Positions 38,820-52,104 are shown, counted from the first letter of the stretch. The stretch is 64,000 nt of DNA from Eutreptiella sp. 'Long Island Sound 2002' (GCA_964036045.1 CAXIWF010000534.1:45603-109602), one strand, 5' to 3'. Notes: generated by a model not told the origin, from the letters alone. Made by a program: numbers and translations.

Positions 38820-40199
38820 ATGTCCCCATGGATGTCCCCATGGATGTCCCCATGGATGTCCCCATGGATGTCCCCATGGATGTCCCCATTGATGTCCCCA
38901 TGGAAGTCCCCATTGATGTCCCCATGGATGTCCCCATTGATGTCCCCATGGATGTCCCCATTGATGTCCACATGGATGTCCCCATGGATGTCCCCATGGA
39001 TGTCCCCATTGATGTCCCCATGGATGTCCCCATTGATGTCCCCATGGATGTCCCCATTGATGTCCCCATGGATGTCCCCATGGATGTCCCCATTGATGTC
39101 CCCATGGAAGTCCCCATGGATGTCCCCATTGATGTCCCCATGGAAGTCCCCATTGATGTCCCCATGGATGTCCCCATGGATGTCCCCATGGATGGCCCCA
39201 TGGATGTCCCCATGGATGTCCCCATTGATGTCCCCATGGATGTCCCCATTGATGTCCCCATGGAAGTCCCCATGGATGTCCCCATTGATGTCCCCATGGA
39301 TGTCCCCATTGATGTCCCCATGGAAGTCCCCATGGATGTCCCCATTGATGTCCCCATGGATGTCCCCATGGATGTCCCCATGGATGTCCCCATTGATGTC
39401 CCCATGGATGGCCCCATGGATGTCCCCATTGATGTCCCCATGGATGTCCCCATTGATGTCCCCATGGAAGTCCCCATGGATGTCCCCATGGATGTCCCCA
39501 TGGATGTCCCCATGGATGTCCCCATGGATGTCCCCATTGATGTCCCCATGGATGTCCCCATTGATGTCCCCATGGATGTCCCCATGGAAGTCCCCATGAA
39601 TGTCCCCATTGATGTCCCCATGGAAGTCCCCATTGATGTCCCCATGGAAGTCCCCATTGATGTCCCCATGGATGTCCCCATGGATGTCCCCATTGATGTC
39701 CCCATTGATGTCCCCATGGATGTCCCCTTGGATGTCCCCATGGATGTCCCCATTGATGTCCCCATGGATGTCCCCATTGATGTCCCCATGGAAGTCCCCA
39801 TGGATGTCCCCATTGATGTCCCCATGGATGTCCCCATGGATGTCCCCATGGATGTCCCCATTTATGTCCCCATGGATGTCCCCATTGATGTCCCCATGGA
39901 TGTCCCCATAGATGTCCCCATGGATGTCCCCATTGATGTCCCCATGGATGTCCCCATTGATGTCCCCATGGATGTCCCCATGGAGGTCCCCATGGATGTC
40001 CCCATGGATGTCCCCATGGATGTCCCCATTAATGTCCCCATGGATGTCCCCATGGATGTCCCCATTGATGTCCCCATGAATGTCCCCATGGATGTCCCCA
40101 TGGATGTCCCCATGGATGTCCCCATGGATGTCCCCATGGATGTCCCCATGGATGTCCCCATTGATGTCCCCATGGATGTCCCCATTGATGTCCCCATGA
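38820..40199. repeat. 1.37-kb HOR, copy 2 (1,380 bp)
   Basis: The marker order is that of the preceding copy. CATTTATG at 39859 is 1,380 bases after 38479. One extra alternating pair near 39,040 and a GATGGCCCC unit near 39409 distinguish it. Confidence 0.87.
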
Positions 40200-40715
40200 A
40201 TGTCCCCATGGATGTCCCCATGGATGTCCCCATGGATGTCCCCATGGATGTCCCCATGGATGTCCCCATTGATGTCCCCATGGAAGTCCCCATTGATGTC
40301 CCCATGGATGTCCCCATTGATGTCCCCATGGATGTCCCCATTGATGTCCACATGGATGTCCCCATGGATGTCCCCATGGGTGTCCCCATTGATGTCCCCA
40401 TGGATGTCCCCATTGATGTCCCCATGGAAGTCCCCATGGATGTCCCCATTGATGTCCCCATGGATGTCCCCATGGATGTCCCCATGGATGTCCCCATGGA
40501 TGTCCCCATGGATGTCCCCATGGATGTCCCCATGGATGTCCCCATGGAAGTCCCCATGGATGTCCCCATGGATGTCCCCATGAATGTCCCCATGGATGTC
40601 CCCATGGATGTCCCCATGGATGTCCCCATGGAAGTCCCCATGGATGTCCCCATGGATGTCCCCATGGATGTCCCCATTGATGTCCCCATGGATGTCCCCA
40701 TTGATGTCCCCATGA
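40200..40715. repeat. 1.37-kb HOR, copy 3 (truncated) passing into the 660-bp family
   Basis: The first ~240 bases follow the 1.37-kb family, including GTCCACATGG near 40346, with a private CATGGGTG unit near 40377. From about 40,540 the order matches 35,96x-36,13x displaced by 4,584 bases, so this is a junction between two families. Confidence 0.8.
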
Positions 40716-41375
40716 ATGTCCCCATGGAAGTCCCCATGGATGTCCCCATTGATGTCCCCATGGATGTCCCCATGGATGTCCCCATTGCTGTCCCCATTGA
40801 TGTCCCCATGGATGTCCCCATTGATGTCCCCATGGATGTCCCCATGGATGTCCCCATGGATGTCCCCATGGATGTCCCCATGGATGTCCCCATGGATGTC
40901 CCCATGGATGTCCCCATTGATGTCCCCATGGATGTCCCCATGGATGTCCCCATGGATGTCCCCATGGATGTCCCCATGGATGTCCCCATTGATGTCCCCA
41001 TGGATGTCCCCATGGATGTCCCCATGGATGTCCCCATTGATGTCCCCATGGATGTCCCCATTGATGTCCCCATGGATGTCCCCATAGATGTCCCCATGGA
41101 TGTCCCCATTGATGTCCCCATGGATGTCCCCATTGATGTCCCCATGGATGTCCCCATGGAGGTCCCCATGGATGTCCCCATGGATGTCCCCATGGATGTC
41201 CCCATTAATGTCCCCATGGATGTCCCCATTGATGTCCCCATGGATGTCCCCATGGATGTCCCCATGGATGTCCCCATTGATGTCCCCATGGAAGTCCCCA
41301 TGGATGTCCCCATGGATGTCCCCATGGATGTCCCCATTGATGTCCCCATGGATGTCCCCATGGATGTCCCCATGA
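40716..41375. repeat. 660-bp HOR, copy 3
   Basis: GCTGTCCCC at 40787 lies 4,584 bases (382 units) after 36203. CATAGATG, GGAGGTCCC (near 41159) and CATTAATG (near 41205) follow at the same offsets as in copy 1. Confidence 0.88.
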
Positions 41376-42143
41376 ATGTCCCCATGGAAGTCCCCATGGA
41401 TGTCCCCATTGATGTCCCCATGGATGTCCCCATGGATGTCCCCATTGCTGTCCCCATTGATGTCCCCATGGATGTCCCCATTGATGTCCCCATGGATGTC
41501 CCCATGGATGTCCCCATGGATGTCCCCATGGATGTCCCCATGGATGTCCCCATGGATGTCCCCATGGATGTCCCCATTGATGTCCCCATGGATGTCCCCA
41601 TGGATGTCCCCATGGATGTCCCCATGGATGTCCCCATGGATGTCCCCATTGATGTCCCCATGGATGTCCCCATGGATGTCCCCATGGATGTCCCCATTGA
41701 TGTCCCCATGGATGTCCCCATTGATGTCCCCATGGATGTCCCCATAGATGTCCCCATGGATGTCCCCATTGATGTCCCCATGGATGTCCCCATTGATGTC
41801 CCCATGGAAGTCCCCATGGATGTCCCCATTGATGTCCCCATGGATGTCCCCATAGATGTCCCCATGGATGTCCCCATTGATGTCCCCATGGATGTCCCCA
41901 TTGATGTCCCCATGGATGTCCCCATGGAGGTCCCCATGGATGTCCCCATGGATGTCCCCATGGATGTCCCCATTAATGTCCCCATGGATGTCCCCATGGA
42001 TGTCCCCATTGATGTCCCCATGAATGTCCCCATGGATGTCCCCATGGATGTCCCCATGGATGTCCCCATGGATGTCCCCATGGATGTCCCCATGGATGTC
42101 CCCATTGATGTCCCCATGGATGTCCCCATTGATGTCCCCATGA
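41376..42143. repeat. 660-bp HOR, copy 4 (768 bp, with 108-bp gain)
   Basis: GCTGTCCCC at 41447 is 660 bases after the previous copy. The tail has gained nine units, with a second CATAGATG near 41851 and GGAGGTCCC near 41929. This agrees with an internal duplication of the tail. Confidence 0.83.
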
Positions 42144-43235
42144 ATGTCCCCATGGATGTCCCCATGGATATCCCCATGGATGTCCCCATGGATGTCCCCA
42201 TGGATGTCCCCATTGATGTCCCCATGGAAGTCCCCATTGATGTCCCCATGGATGTCCCCATTGATGTCCCCATGGATGTCCCCATGGATGTCCACATGGA
42301 TGTCCCCATGGATGTCCCCATGGGTGTCCCCATTGATGTCCCCATGGATGTCCCCATTGATGTCCCCATGGATGTCCCCATTGATGTCCCCATGGATGTC
42401 CCCATGGATGTCCCCATTGATGTCCCCATGGAAGTCCCCATGGATGTCCCCATTGATGTCCCCATGGAAGTCCCCATTGATGTCCCCATGGATGTCCCCA
42501 TGGATGTCCCCATGGATGGCCCCATGGATGTCCCCATGGATGTCCCCATTGATGTCCCCATGGATGTCCCCATTGATGTCCCCATGGAAGTCCCCATGGA
42601 TGTCCCCATTGATGTCCCCATGGATGTCCCCATTGATGTCCCCATGGAAGTCCCCATGGATGTCCCCATTGATGTCCCCATGGATGTCCCCATGGATGTC
42701 CCCATGGATGTCCCCATTGATGTCCCCATGGAAGTCCCCATGGATGTCCCCATGGATGTCCCCATGGATGTCCCCATGGATGTCCCCATTGATGTCCCCA
42801 TGGATGTCCCCATTGATGTCCCCATGGATGTCCCCATGGAAGTCCCCATGAATGTCCCCATTGATGTCCCCATGGAAGTCCCCATTGATGTCCCCATGGA
42901 AGTCCCCATTGATGTCCCCATGGATGTCCCCATGGATGTCCCCATTGATGTCCCCATGGATGTCCCCATGGATGTCCCCTTGGATGTCCCCATTGATGTC
43001 CCCATGGATGTCCCCATTGATGTCCCCATGGAAGTCCCCATGGATGTCCCCATTGATGTCCCCATGGATGTCCCCATGGATGTCCCCATGGATGTCCCCA
43101 TTGATGTCCCCATGGAAGTCCCCATGGATTTCCCCATGGATGTCCCCATGGATGTCCCCATGGATGTCCCCATTGATGTCCCCATGGATGTCCCCATTGA
43201 TGTCCCCATGGATGTCCCCATGGAAGTCCCCATGA
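42144..43235. repeat. 1.37-kb HOR, copy 4 with an internal 384-bp repeat
   Basis: It starts after a CATGAATG unit and holds GATATCCCC near 42169, GTCCACATGG near 42290, CATGGGTG near 42320, GATGGCCCC near 42513, CATGAATG near 42850 and CCTTGG near 42978. A further CATGAATG at about 43234, 384 bases later, with matching sequence on its right, shows an extra short duplication. A GATTTCCCC unit near 43127 is private. Confidence 0.82.
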
Positions 43236-45682
43236 ATGTCCCCATTGATGTCCCCATGGAAGTCCCCATTGATGTCCCCATGGAAGTCCCCATTGATGTC
43301 CCCATGGATGTCCCCATGGATGTCCCCATGGATGTCCCCATGGAAGTCCCCATTGATGTCCCCATGGATGTCCCCATGGATGTCCCCATTGATGTCCCCA
43401 TGGAAGTCCCCATTGATGTCCCCATGGAAGTCCCCATGGATGTCCCCATTGATGTCCCCATGGATGTCCCCATGGATGTCCCCATGGATGTCCCCATGGA
43501 TGTCCCCATGGATGTCCCCATGGATGTCCCCATTGATGTCCCCATGGAAGTCCCCATGGATGTCCCCATGGATGTCCCCATGGATGTCCCCATGGATGTC
43601 CCCATTGATGTCCCCATGGAAGTCCCCATGGATGTCCCCATGGATGTCCCCATGGATGTCCCCATGGATGTCCCCATGGATGTCCCCATGGAAGTCCCCA
43701 TTGATGTCCCCATGGATGTCCCCATTGATGTCCCCATGGATGTCCCCATGGATGTCCCCATGGATGTCCCCATGGATGTCCCCATTGATGTCCCCATGGA
43801 TGTCCCCATGGATGTCCCCATGGATGTCCCCATGGATGTCCCCATGGATGTCCCCATGGATGTCCCCATGGATGTCCCCATGGATGTCCCCATGGATGTC
43901 CCCATTGATGTCCCCATGGATGTCCCCATTGATGTCCCCATGAATGTCCCCATGGATGTCCCCATGGATGTCCCCATGGATGTCCCCATGGATGTCCCCA
44001 TGGATGTCCCCATTGATGTCCCCATGGAAGTCCCCATTGATGTCCCCATGGATGTCCCCATGGATGTCCCCATGGATGTCCCCATTGATGTCCCCATGGA
44101 TGTCCCCATTGATGTCCCCATGGATGTCCCCATAGATGTCCCCATGGATGTCCCCATGGATGTCCCCATGGATGTCCCCATGGATGTCCCCATGGATGTC
44201 CCCATTGATGTCCCCATGAATGTCCCCATGGATGTCCCCATGGATGTCCCCATGGATGTCCCCATGGATGTCCCCATGGATGTCCCCATGGATGTCCCCA
44301 TGGAAGTCCCCATTGATGTCCCCATGGATGTCCCCATTGATGTCCCCATGGATGTCCCCATTGATGTCCCCATGGATGTCCCCATGGATGTCCCCATGGA
44401 TGTCCCCATGGATGTCCCCATGGATGTCCCCATGGATGTCCCCATGGATGTCCCCATTGATGTCCCCATGGATGTCCCCATTGATGTCCCCATGGATGTC
44501 CCCATTGATGTCCCCATGGATGTCCCCATTGATGTCCCCATGGATGTCCCCATTGATGTCCCAACGGATGTCCCCATAGATGTCCCCATGGATGTCCCCA
44601 TGGATGTCCCCATTGATGTCCCCATGGAAGTCCCCATGGATGTCCCCATGGATGTCCCCATTGATGTCCCCATGGATGTCCCCATTGATGTCCCCATGGA
44701 TGTCCCCATGGATGTCCCCATGGATGTCCCCATTGATGTCCCCATGGATGTCCCCATGGATGTCCCCATGGATGTCCCCATTGATGTCCCCATTGATGTC
44801 CCCATCGATGTCCCCATGGATGTCCCCATGGATGTCCCCATGGATGTCCCCATTGATGTCCCCATGGATGTCCCCATTGATGTCCCCATGGATGTCCCCA
44901 TGGATGTCCCCATGGATGTCCCCATGGATGTCCCCATTGATGTCCCCATTGCTGTCCCCATTGATGTCCCCATTGATGTCCCCATGGATGTCCCCATGGA
45001 TGTCCCCATTGATGTCCCCATGGATGTCCCCATGGATGTCCCCATTGATGTCCCCATGGATGTCCCCATGGATGTCCCCATTGATGTCCCCATTGATGTC
45101 CCCATTGATGTCCCCATTGATGTCCCCATTGATGTCCCCATGGATGTCCCCATTGATGTTCCCATGGATGTCCCCATGGATGTCCCCATGGACGTCCCCA
45201 TTGATGTCCCCATGGATGTCCCCATGGATGTCCCCATGGATGTCCCCATGGATGTCCCCATGGATGTCCCCATGGATGTCCCCATTGATGTCCCCATTGA
45301 TGTCCCCATTGATGTCCCCATGGATGCCCCCATGGATGTCCCCATGGATGTCCCCATGGAAGTCCCCATTGATGTCCCCATGGATGTCCCCATGGATGTC
45401 CCCATGGATGTCCCCATTGATGTCCCCATGGATGTCCCCATTGATGTCCCCATTGATGTCCCCATGGATGTCCCCATTGATGTCCCCATTGATGTCCCCA
45501 TTGATGTCCCCATTGATGTCCCCATTGATGTCCCCATGGATGTCCCCATTGATGTTCCCATGGATGTCCCCATGGATGTCCCCATGGACGTCCCCATTGA
45601 TGTCCCCATGAATGTCCCCATGGATGTCCCCATTGATGTTCCCATTGATGTCCCCATGGATGTCCCCATTGATGTTCCCATT
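43236..45682. repeat. Array segment between HOR zones
   Basis: About 2.4 kb with GGAAGTC units to about 43,700, then mostly G-type units to about 44,450, an alternating G/T stretch at 44,461-44,556 and a CAACGGATG unit near 44563. From about 45,100 the GATGTT and GACGTC marker pair typical of the next zone appears. No gene. Confidence 0.8.
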
Positions 45683-46134
45683 GATGTCCCATGGATGTCC
45701 CCATGGATGTCCCCATGGAAGTCCCCATTGATGTCCCCATTGATGTCCCATGGATGTCCCCATGGATGTCCCCATGGATGTCCCCATTGATGTCCCCATG
45801 GATGTCCCCATTGATGTCCCCATTGATGTCCCCATTGATGTCCCCATGGATGTCCCCATTGATGTTCCCATGGATGTCCCCATGGATGTCCCCATGGACG
45901 TCCCCATTGATGTCCCCATGAATGTCCCCATTGATGTCCCCATTGATGTTCCCATTGATGTCCCCATGGATGTCCCCATTGATGTTCCCATTGATGTCCC
46001 ATGGATGTCCCCATGGATGTCCCCATGGATGTCCCCATTGATGTCCCCATGGATGTCCCCATGGAAGTCCCCATTGATGTCCCCATTGATGTCCCCATGG
46101 GTGTCCCCATTGATGTTCCCATTGATGTCCCATG
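45683..46134. repeat. Cluster of four 11-bp GATGTCCCATG units
   Basis: Short units lie at 45683-45693, 45742-45752, 45993-46003 and 46124-46134, with spacings of 59, 251 and 131 bases, each a multiple of 12 minus one. Each follows a T-type unit. The register thus moves four bases in 450. The blocks between them repeat GATGTT and GACGTC markers near 45553/45592 and 45860/45899, so this is a set of small tandem duplications of the HOR boundary. Confidence 0.9.
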
Positions 46135-46890
46135 GATGTCCCCATGGATGTCCCCATGGATGTCCCCATTGATGTCCCCATGGATGTCCCCATTGATGTC
46201 CCCATTGATGCCCCCATGGATGTCCCCATGGATGTCCCCATGGAAGTCCCCATTGATGTCCCCATGGATGTCCCCATGGATGTCCCCATGGATGTCCCCA
46301 TTGATGTCCCCATGGATGTCCCCATTGATGTCCCCATTGATGTCCCCATGGATGTCCCCATTGATGTCCCCATTGATGTCCCCATTGATGTCCCCATGGA
46401 TGTCCCCATTGATGTCCCCATGGATGTCCCCATTGATGTTCCCATGGATGTCCCCATGGATGTCCCCATGGACGTCCCCATTGATGTCCCCATGGATGTC
46501 CCCATTGATGTCCCCATTGATGTCCCCATGGATGTCCCCACGGATGTCCCCATTGATGTCCCCATGGATGTCCCCATGGATGTCCCCATGGATGTCCCCA
46601 TGGATGTCCCCATTGATGTCCCCATGGATGTCCCCATGGATGTCCCCATGAATGTCCCCATTGATGTCCCCATTGATGTCCCCATTGATGTCCCCATTGA
46701 TGTCCCCATGGAGGTCCCCATGGATGTCCCCATTGATGTTCCCATGGATGTCCCCATGGATGTCCCCATGGACGTCCCCATTGATGTCCCCATTGATGTC
46801 CCCATGGATGTCCCCATTGATGTCCCCATTGATGTCCCCATGGATGTCCCCATGGATGTCGACATTGATGTCCCCATTGATGTCCCCATG
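46124..46890. repeat. Boundary-marked HOR block (767 bp)
   Basis: This block lies between short units at 46124 and 46891. It has the zone's standard marker set (GATGTT, two G-type units, GACGTC) near 46436-46475 and again near 46736-46772. A CCCCACGG unit is near 46539, a GGAGGTC unit near 46710 and a GTCGAC substitution at 46858-46863. Confidence 0.82.
46858..46863. other. GTCGAC substitution (private variant)
   Basis: GATGTCCCCATTG has become GATGTCGACATTG, giving a self-complementary hexamer. I saw no other example, so it can serve as a unique tag in an otherwise repetitive array. Confidence 0.85.
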
Positions 46891-48245
46891 GATGTCCCAT
46901 GGATGTCCCCATGGATGTCCCCATGGATGTCCCCATTGATGTCCCCATGGATGTCCCCATGGATGTCCCCATTGATGTCCCCATGGATGTCCCCGTTGAT
47001 GTCCCCATTGATGTCCCCATTGATGTCCCCATTGATGTCCCCATTGATGTCCCCATTGATGTCCCCATTGATGTCCCCATGGATGTCCCCATGGATGTCC
47101 CCATTGATGTCCCCATTGATGTCCCCATGGATGTCCCCATTGATGTCCCCATGGATGTCCCCATGGATGTCCCCATGGATGTCCCCATGGATGTCCCCAT
47201 GGATGTCCCCATGGATGTCCCCATGGATGTCCCCATTGATGTCCCCATTGATGTCCCCATGGATGTCCCCATTGATGTCCCCATGGATGTCCCCATTGCT
47301 GTCCCCATGGATGTCCCCATGGATGTCCCCATGGATGTCCCCATGGATGTCCCCATTGATGTCCCCATTGATGTCCCCATGGATGTCCCCATGGATGTCC
47401 CCATGGATGTCCCCATGGATGTCCCCATGGATGTCCCCATGGATGTCCCCATGGATGTCCCCATTGATGTCCCCATTGATGTCCCCATGGATGTCCCCAT
47501 GGATGTCCCCATTGATGTCCCCATTGACGTCCCCATTGATGTCCCCATGGATGTCCCCATTGATGTCCCCATTGATGTCCCCATGGATGTCCCCATGGAT
47601 GGCCCCATTGATGTCCCCATGGATGTCCCCATTGATGTCCCCATGGATGTCCCCACGGATGTCCCCATGGATGTCCCCATTGATGTCCCCATTGATGTCC
47701 CCATTGATGTCCCCATGGATGTCCCCATGAATGTCCCCATGGAAGTCCCCATTGATGTCCCCATGGATGTCCCCATGGATGTCCCCATGGATGTCCCGAT
47801 TGATGTCCCCATGGATGTCCCCATGGATGTCCCCATGGACGTCCCCATTGATGTCCCCATGGATGTCCCCATGGATGTCCCCATTGATGTCCCCATTGCT
47901 GTCCCCATTGATGTCCCCATTGATGTCCGCATGGATGTCCCCATGGATGTCCCCATTGATGTCCCCATGGATGTCCCCATGGATGTCCCCATTGATGTCC
48001 CCATGGATGTCCCCATGGATGTCCCCATTGATGTCCCCATTGATGTCCCCATTGATGTCCCCATTGATGTCCCCATTGATGTCCCCATGGATGTCCCCAT
48101 TGATGTTCCCATGGATGTCCCCATGGATGTCCCCATGGACGTCCCCATTGATGTCCCCATGGATGTCCCCATTGATGTCCCCATTGATGTCCCCATGGAT
48201 GTCCCCATGGATGTCCCCATTGATGTCCCCATTGATGTCCCCATG
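46891..48245. repeat. HOR module A, copy 1 (1,355 bp)
   Basis: It is bounded by 11-base units at 46891 and 48246. Order inside: CCCCGTTGATG, six further T-type units, GCTGTCCCC near 47299, GACGTC after a T-type unit near 47527, GATGGCCCC at 47598, CCCCACGG near 47654, CATGAATG near 47729, GGAAGTC, GCTGTCCCC near 47899, GTCCGCATGG near 47926 and the GATGTT/GACGTC pair near the right end. Three more copies have the same order. Confidence 0.9.
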
Positions 48246-48640
48246 GATGTCCCATGGATGTCCCCATGGATGTCCCCATGGATGTCCCCATTGATGTCCC
48301 CATGGATGTCCCCATTGATGTCCCCATTGATGTCCCCATGGATGTCCCCATGGATGTCCCCATGGATGTCCCCATTGATGTCCCCATGGATGTCCCCATG
48401 GATGTCCCCATGGATGTCCCCATGGATGTCCCCATTGATGTCCCCATTGATGTCCCCATTGATGTCCCCATTGATGTCCCCATGGATGTCCCCATTGATG
48501 TTCCCATGGATGTCCCCATGGATGTCCCCATGGACCTCCCCATTGATGTCCCCATGGATGTCCCCATTGATGTCCCCATTGATGTCCCCATGGATGTCCC
48601 CATGGATGTCCCCATTGATGTCCCCATTGATGTCCCCATG
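48246..48640. repeat. HOR module C, copy 1 (395 bp)
   Basis: This short module between 11-base units carries GATGTT and then GACCTCCCC at 48533 in place of the usual GACGTC. The only other GACCTC I see is at 53735 in module C copy 2, which also follows a module A. Confidence 0.88.
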
Positions 48641-49299
48641 GATGTCCCATGGATGTCCCCATGGATGTCCCCATGGATGTCCCCATTGATGTCCCCATGG
48701 ATGTCCCCATGGATGTCCCCATGGATGTCCCCATGGATGTCCCCGTTGATGTCCCCATTGATGTCCCCATTGATGTCCCCATTGATGTCCCCATTGATGT
48801 CCCCATTGATGTCCCCATTGATGTCCCCATGGATGTCCCCATGGATGTCCCCATTGATGTCCCCATTGATGTCCCCATTGATGTCCCCATTGATGTCCCC
48901 ATGGATGTCCCCATGGATGTCCCCATGGATGTCCCCATTGATGTCCCCATGGATTTCCCCATGGATGTCCCCATGGATGTCCCCATGGATGTCCCCATGG
49001 ATGTCCCCATGGATGTCCCCATTGATGTCCCCATTGATGTCCCCATGGATGTCCCCATTGATGTCCCCATGGATGTCCCCATTGCTGTCCCCATGGATGT
49101 CCCCATGGATGTCCCCATTGATGTCCCCATGGAAGTCCCCATGGATGTCCCCATTGATGTTCCCATGGATGTCCCCATGGATGTCCCCATGGACGTCCCC
49201 ATTGATGTCCCCATGGATGTCCCCATTGATGTCCCCATTGATGTCCCGATGGATGTCCCCATGGATGTCCCCATTGATGTCCCCATTGATGTCCCCATG
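48641..49299. repeat. HOR module D (659 bp)
   Basis: The left end is like modules A and F (CCCCGTTGATG and a run of seven T-type units). The right end carries GATGTT and GACGTC. A GATTTCCCC unit is near 48953. It looks like a shortened module A lacking the GATGGCCCC to GTCCGCATGG middle part. Confidence 0.82.
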
Positions 49300-50042
49300 G
49301 ATGTCCCATGGATGTCCCCATGGATGTCCCCATCGATGTCCCCATTGATGTCCCCATGGATGTCCCCATTGATGTCCCCATTGATGTCCCCATGGATGTC
49401 CCCATGGATGTCCCCATGGATGTCCCCATTGATGTCCCCATTGATGTCCCCATGGATGTCCCCATGGATGTCCCCATTGATGTCCCCATGGATGTCCCCA
49501 TTGATGTCCCCATTGATGTCCCCATGGATGTCCCCATTGATGTCCCCATTGATGTCCCCATTGATGTCCCCATTGATGTCCCCATTGATGTCCCCATGGA
49601 TGTCCCCATGGATGTTCCCATGGATGTCCCCATGGACGTCCCCATTGATGTCCCCATGGATGTCCCCATGGATGTCCCCATTGATGTCCCCATGGATGTC
49701 CCCACGGATGTCCCCATTGATGTCCCCATGGATGTCCCCATGGATGTCCCCATGGATGTCCCCATGGATGTCCCCGTTGATGTCCCCATGGATGTCCCCA
49801 TGGATGTCCCCATGGATGTCCCCATGGATGTCCCCATTGATGTCCCCATTGATGTCCCCATTGATGTCCCCATTGATGTCCCCATGGATGTCCCCATTGA
49901 TGTTCCCATGGATGTCCCCATGGATGTCCCCATGGACGTCCCCATTGATGTCCCCATGGATGTCCCCATTGATGTCCCCATTGATGTCCCCATGGATGTC
50001 CCCATGGATGTCCCCATTGATGTCCCCATTGATGTCCCCATG
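49300..50042. repeat. HOR module E (743 bp)
   Basis: Bounded by 11-base units at 49300 and 50043. It has an ATCGATG substitution near 49332, GATGTT/GACGTC near 49613-49640, CCCCACGG near 49704, CCCCGTTGATG near 49774 and a second GATGTT/GACGTC pair near the right end. Its middle resembles the middle of module F. Confidence 0.8.
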
Positions 50043-51385
50043 GATGTCCCATGGATGTCCCCATGGATGTCCCCATGGATGTCCCCATTGATGTCCCCAT
50101 GGATGTCCCCATGGATGTCCCCATGGATGTCCCCATGGATGTCCCCGTTGATGTCCCCATTGATGTCCCCATTGATGTCCCCATTGATGTCCCCATTGAT
50201 GTCCCCATTGATGTCCCCATGGAAGTCCCCATGGATGTCCCCATGGATGTCCCCATTGATGTCCCCATTGATGTCCCCATGGATGTCCCCATTGATGTCC
50301 CCATGGATGTCCCCATGGATGTCCCCATGGATGTCCCCATGGATGTCCCCATGGATGTCCCCATGGATGTCCCCATGGATGTCCCCATTGATGTCCCCAT
50401 TGATGTCCCCATGGATGTCCCCATTGATGTCCCCATGGATGTCCCCATTGCTGTCCCCATGGATGTCCCCATGGATGTCCCCATTGATGTCCCCATGGAA
50501 GTCCCCATGGATGTCCCCATTGATGTCCCCATGGATGTCCCCATGGATGTCCCCATGGATGTCCCCATGGATGTCCCCATTGATGTCCCCATTGATGTCC
50601 CCATGGATGTCCCCATTGATGTCCCCATTGATGTCCCCATGGATGTCCCCATGGATGTCCCCATTGATGTCCCCATTGACGTCCCCATTGATGTCCCCAT
50701 GGACGTCCCCATTGATGTCCCCATTGATGTCCCCATGGATGTCCCCATGGATGGCCCCATTGATGTCCCCATGGATGTCCCCATTGATGTCCCCATGGAT
50801 GTCCCCACGGATGTCCCCATGGATGTCCCCATTGATGTCCCCATTGATGTCCCCATTGATGTCCCCATGGATGTCCCCATGAATGTCCCCATGGAAGTCC
50901 CCATTGATGTCCCCATGGATGTCCCCATGGATGTCCCCATGGATGTCCCCATTGATGTCCCCATGGATGTCCCCATTGATGTCCCCATTGATGTCCCCAT
51001 GGATGTCCCCATGGATGTCCCCATGGATGTCCCCATTGATGTCCCCATTGCTGTCCCCATTGATGTCCCCATTGATGTCCGCATGGATGTCCCCATGGAT
51101 GTCCCCATTGATGTCCCCATGGATGTCCCCATGGATGTCCCCATTGATGTCCCCATGGATGTCCCCATGGATGTCCCCATTGATGTCCCCATTGATGTCC
51201 CCATTGATGTCCCCATTGATGTCCCCATGGATGTCCCCATTGATGTTCCCATGGATGTCCCCATGGATGTCCCCATGGACGTCCCCATTGATGTCCCCAT
51301 GGATGTCCCCATTGATGTCCCCATTGATGTCCCCATGGATGTCCCCATGGATGTCCCCATTGATGTCCCCATGGACGTCCCCATT
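50043..51385. repeat. HOR module A, copy 2 (1,343 bp)
   Basis: Marker order is that of copy 1, with GATGGCCCC at the same 701-base offset from the boundary. An additional GACGTC near 50702 is shared with copy 4 only. It is one unit shorter than copies 1 and 4. A T-type unit precedes its terminal short unit at 51386, unlike the other copies. Confidence 0.9.
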
Positions 51386-52104
51386 GATGTCCCATGGATG
51401 TCCCCATGGATGTCCCCATTGATGTCCCCATGGATGTCCCCATGGATGTCCCCATGGATGTTCCCATGGATGTCCCCATGGATGTCCCCATGGACGTCCC
51501 CATTGATGTCCCCATGGATGTCCCCATGGATGTCCCCATGGATGTCCCCATGGATGTCCCCATGGATGTCCCCATGGATGTCCCCATTGATGTCCCCATT
51601 GATGTCCCCATTGATGTCCCCATTGATGTCCCCATGGATGTCCCCATTGATGTTCCCATGGATGTCCCCATGGATGTCCCCATGGACGTCCCCATTGATG
51701 TCCCCATGGATGTCCCCATTGATGTCCCCATTGATGTCCCCATTGATGTCCCCATGGATGTCCCCATTGATGTCCCCATTGATGTCCCCATGGATGTCCC
51801 CATGGATGTCCCCATGGATGTCCCCATTGATGTCCCCATGGATGTCCCCATGGATGTCCCCATGGATGTCCCCATGGATGTCCCCATTGATGTCCCCATT
51901 GATGTCCCCATTGATGTCCCCATTGATGTCCCCATTGATGTCCCCATGGATGTCCCCATTGATGTTCCCATGGATGTCCCCATGGATGTCCCAATGGACG
52001 TCCCCATTGATGTCCCCACGGATGTCCCCATTGATGTCCCCATTGATGTCCCCATGGATGTCCCCATGGATGTCCCCATTGGTGTCCCCATTGATGTCCC
52101 CATG
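51386..52104. repeat. HOR module B, copy 1 (719 bp)
   Basis: This module follows module A copy 2. It holds three GATGTT/GACGTC sets; in the last, the unit before GACGTC reads GTCCCAATGG near 51993. The identical change occurs 5,826 bases on in module B copy 2. A CCCCACGG unit near 52018 and GGTGTC near 52081 are at its right end. Confidence 0.88.
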
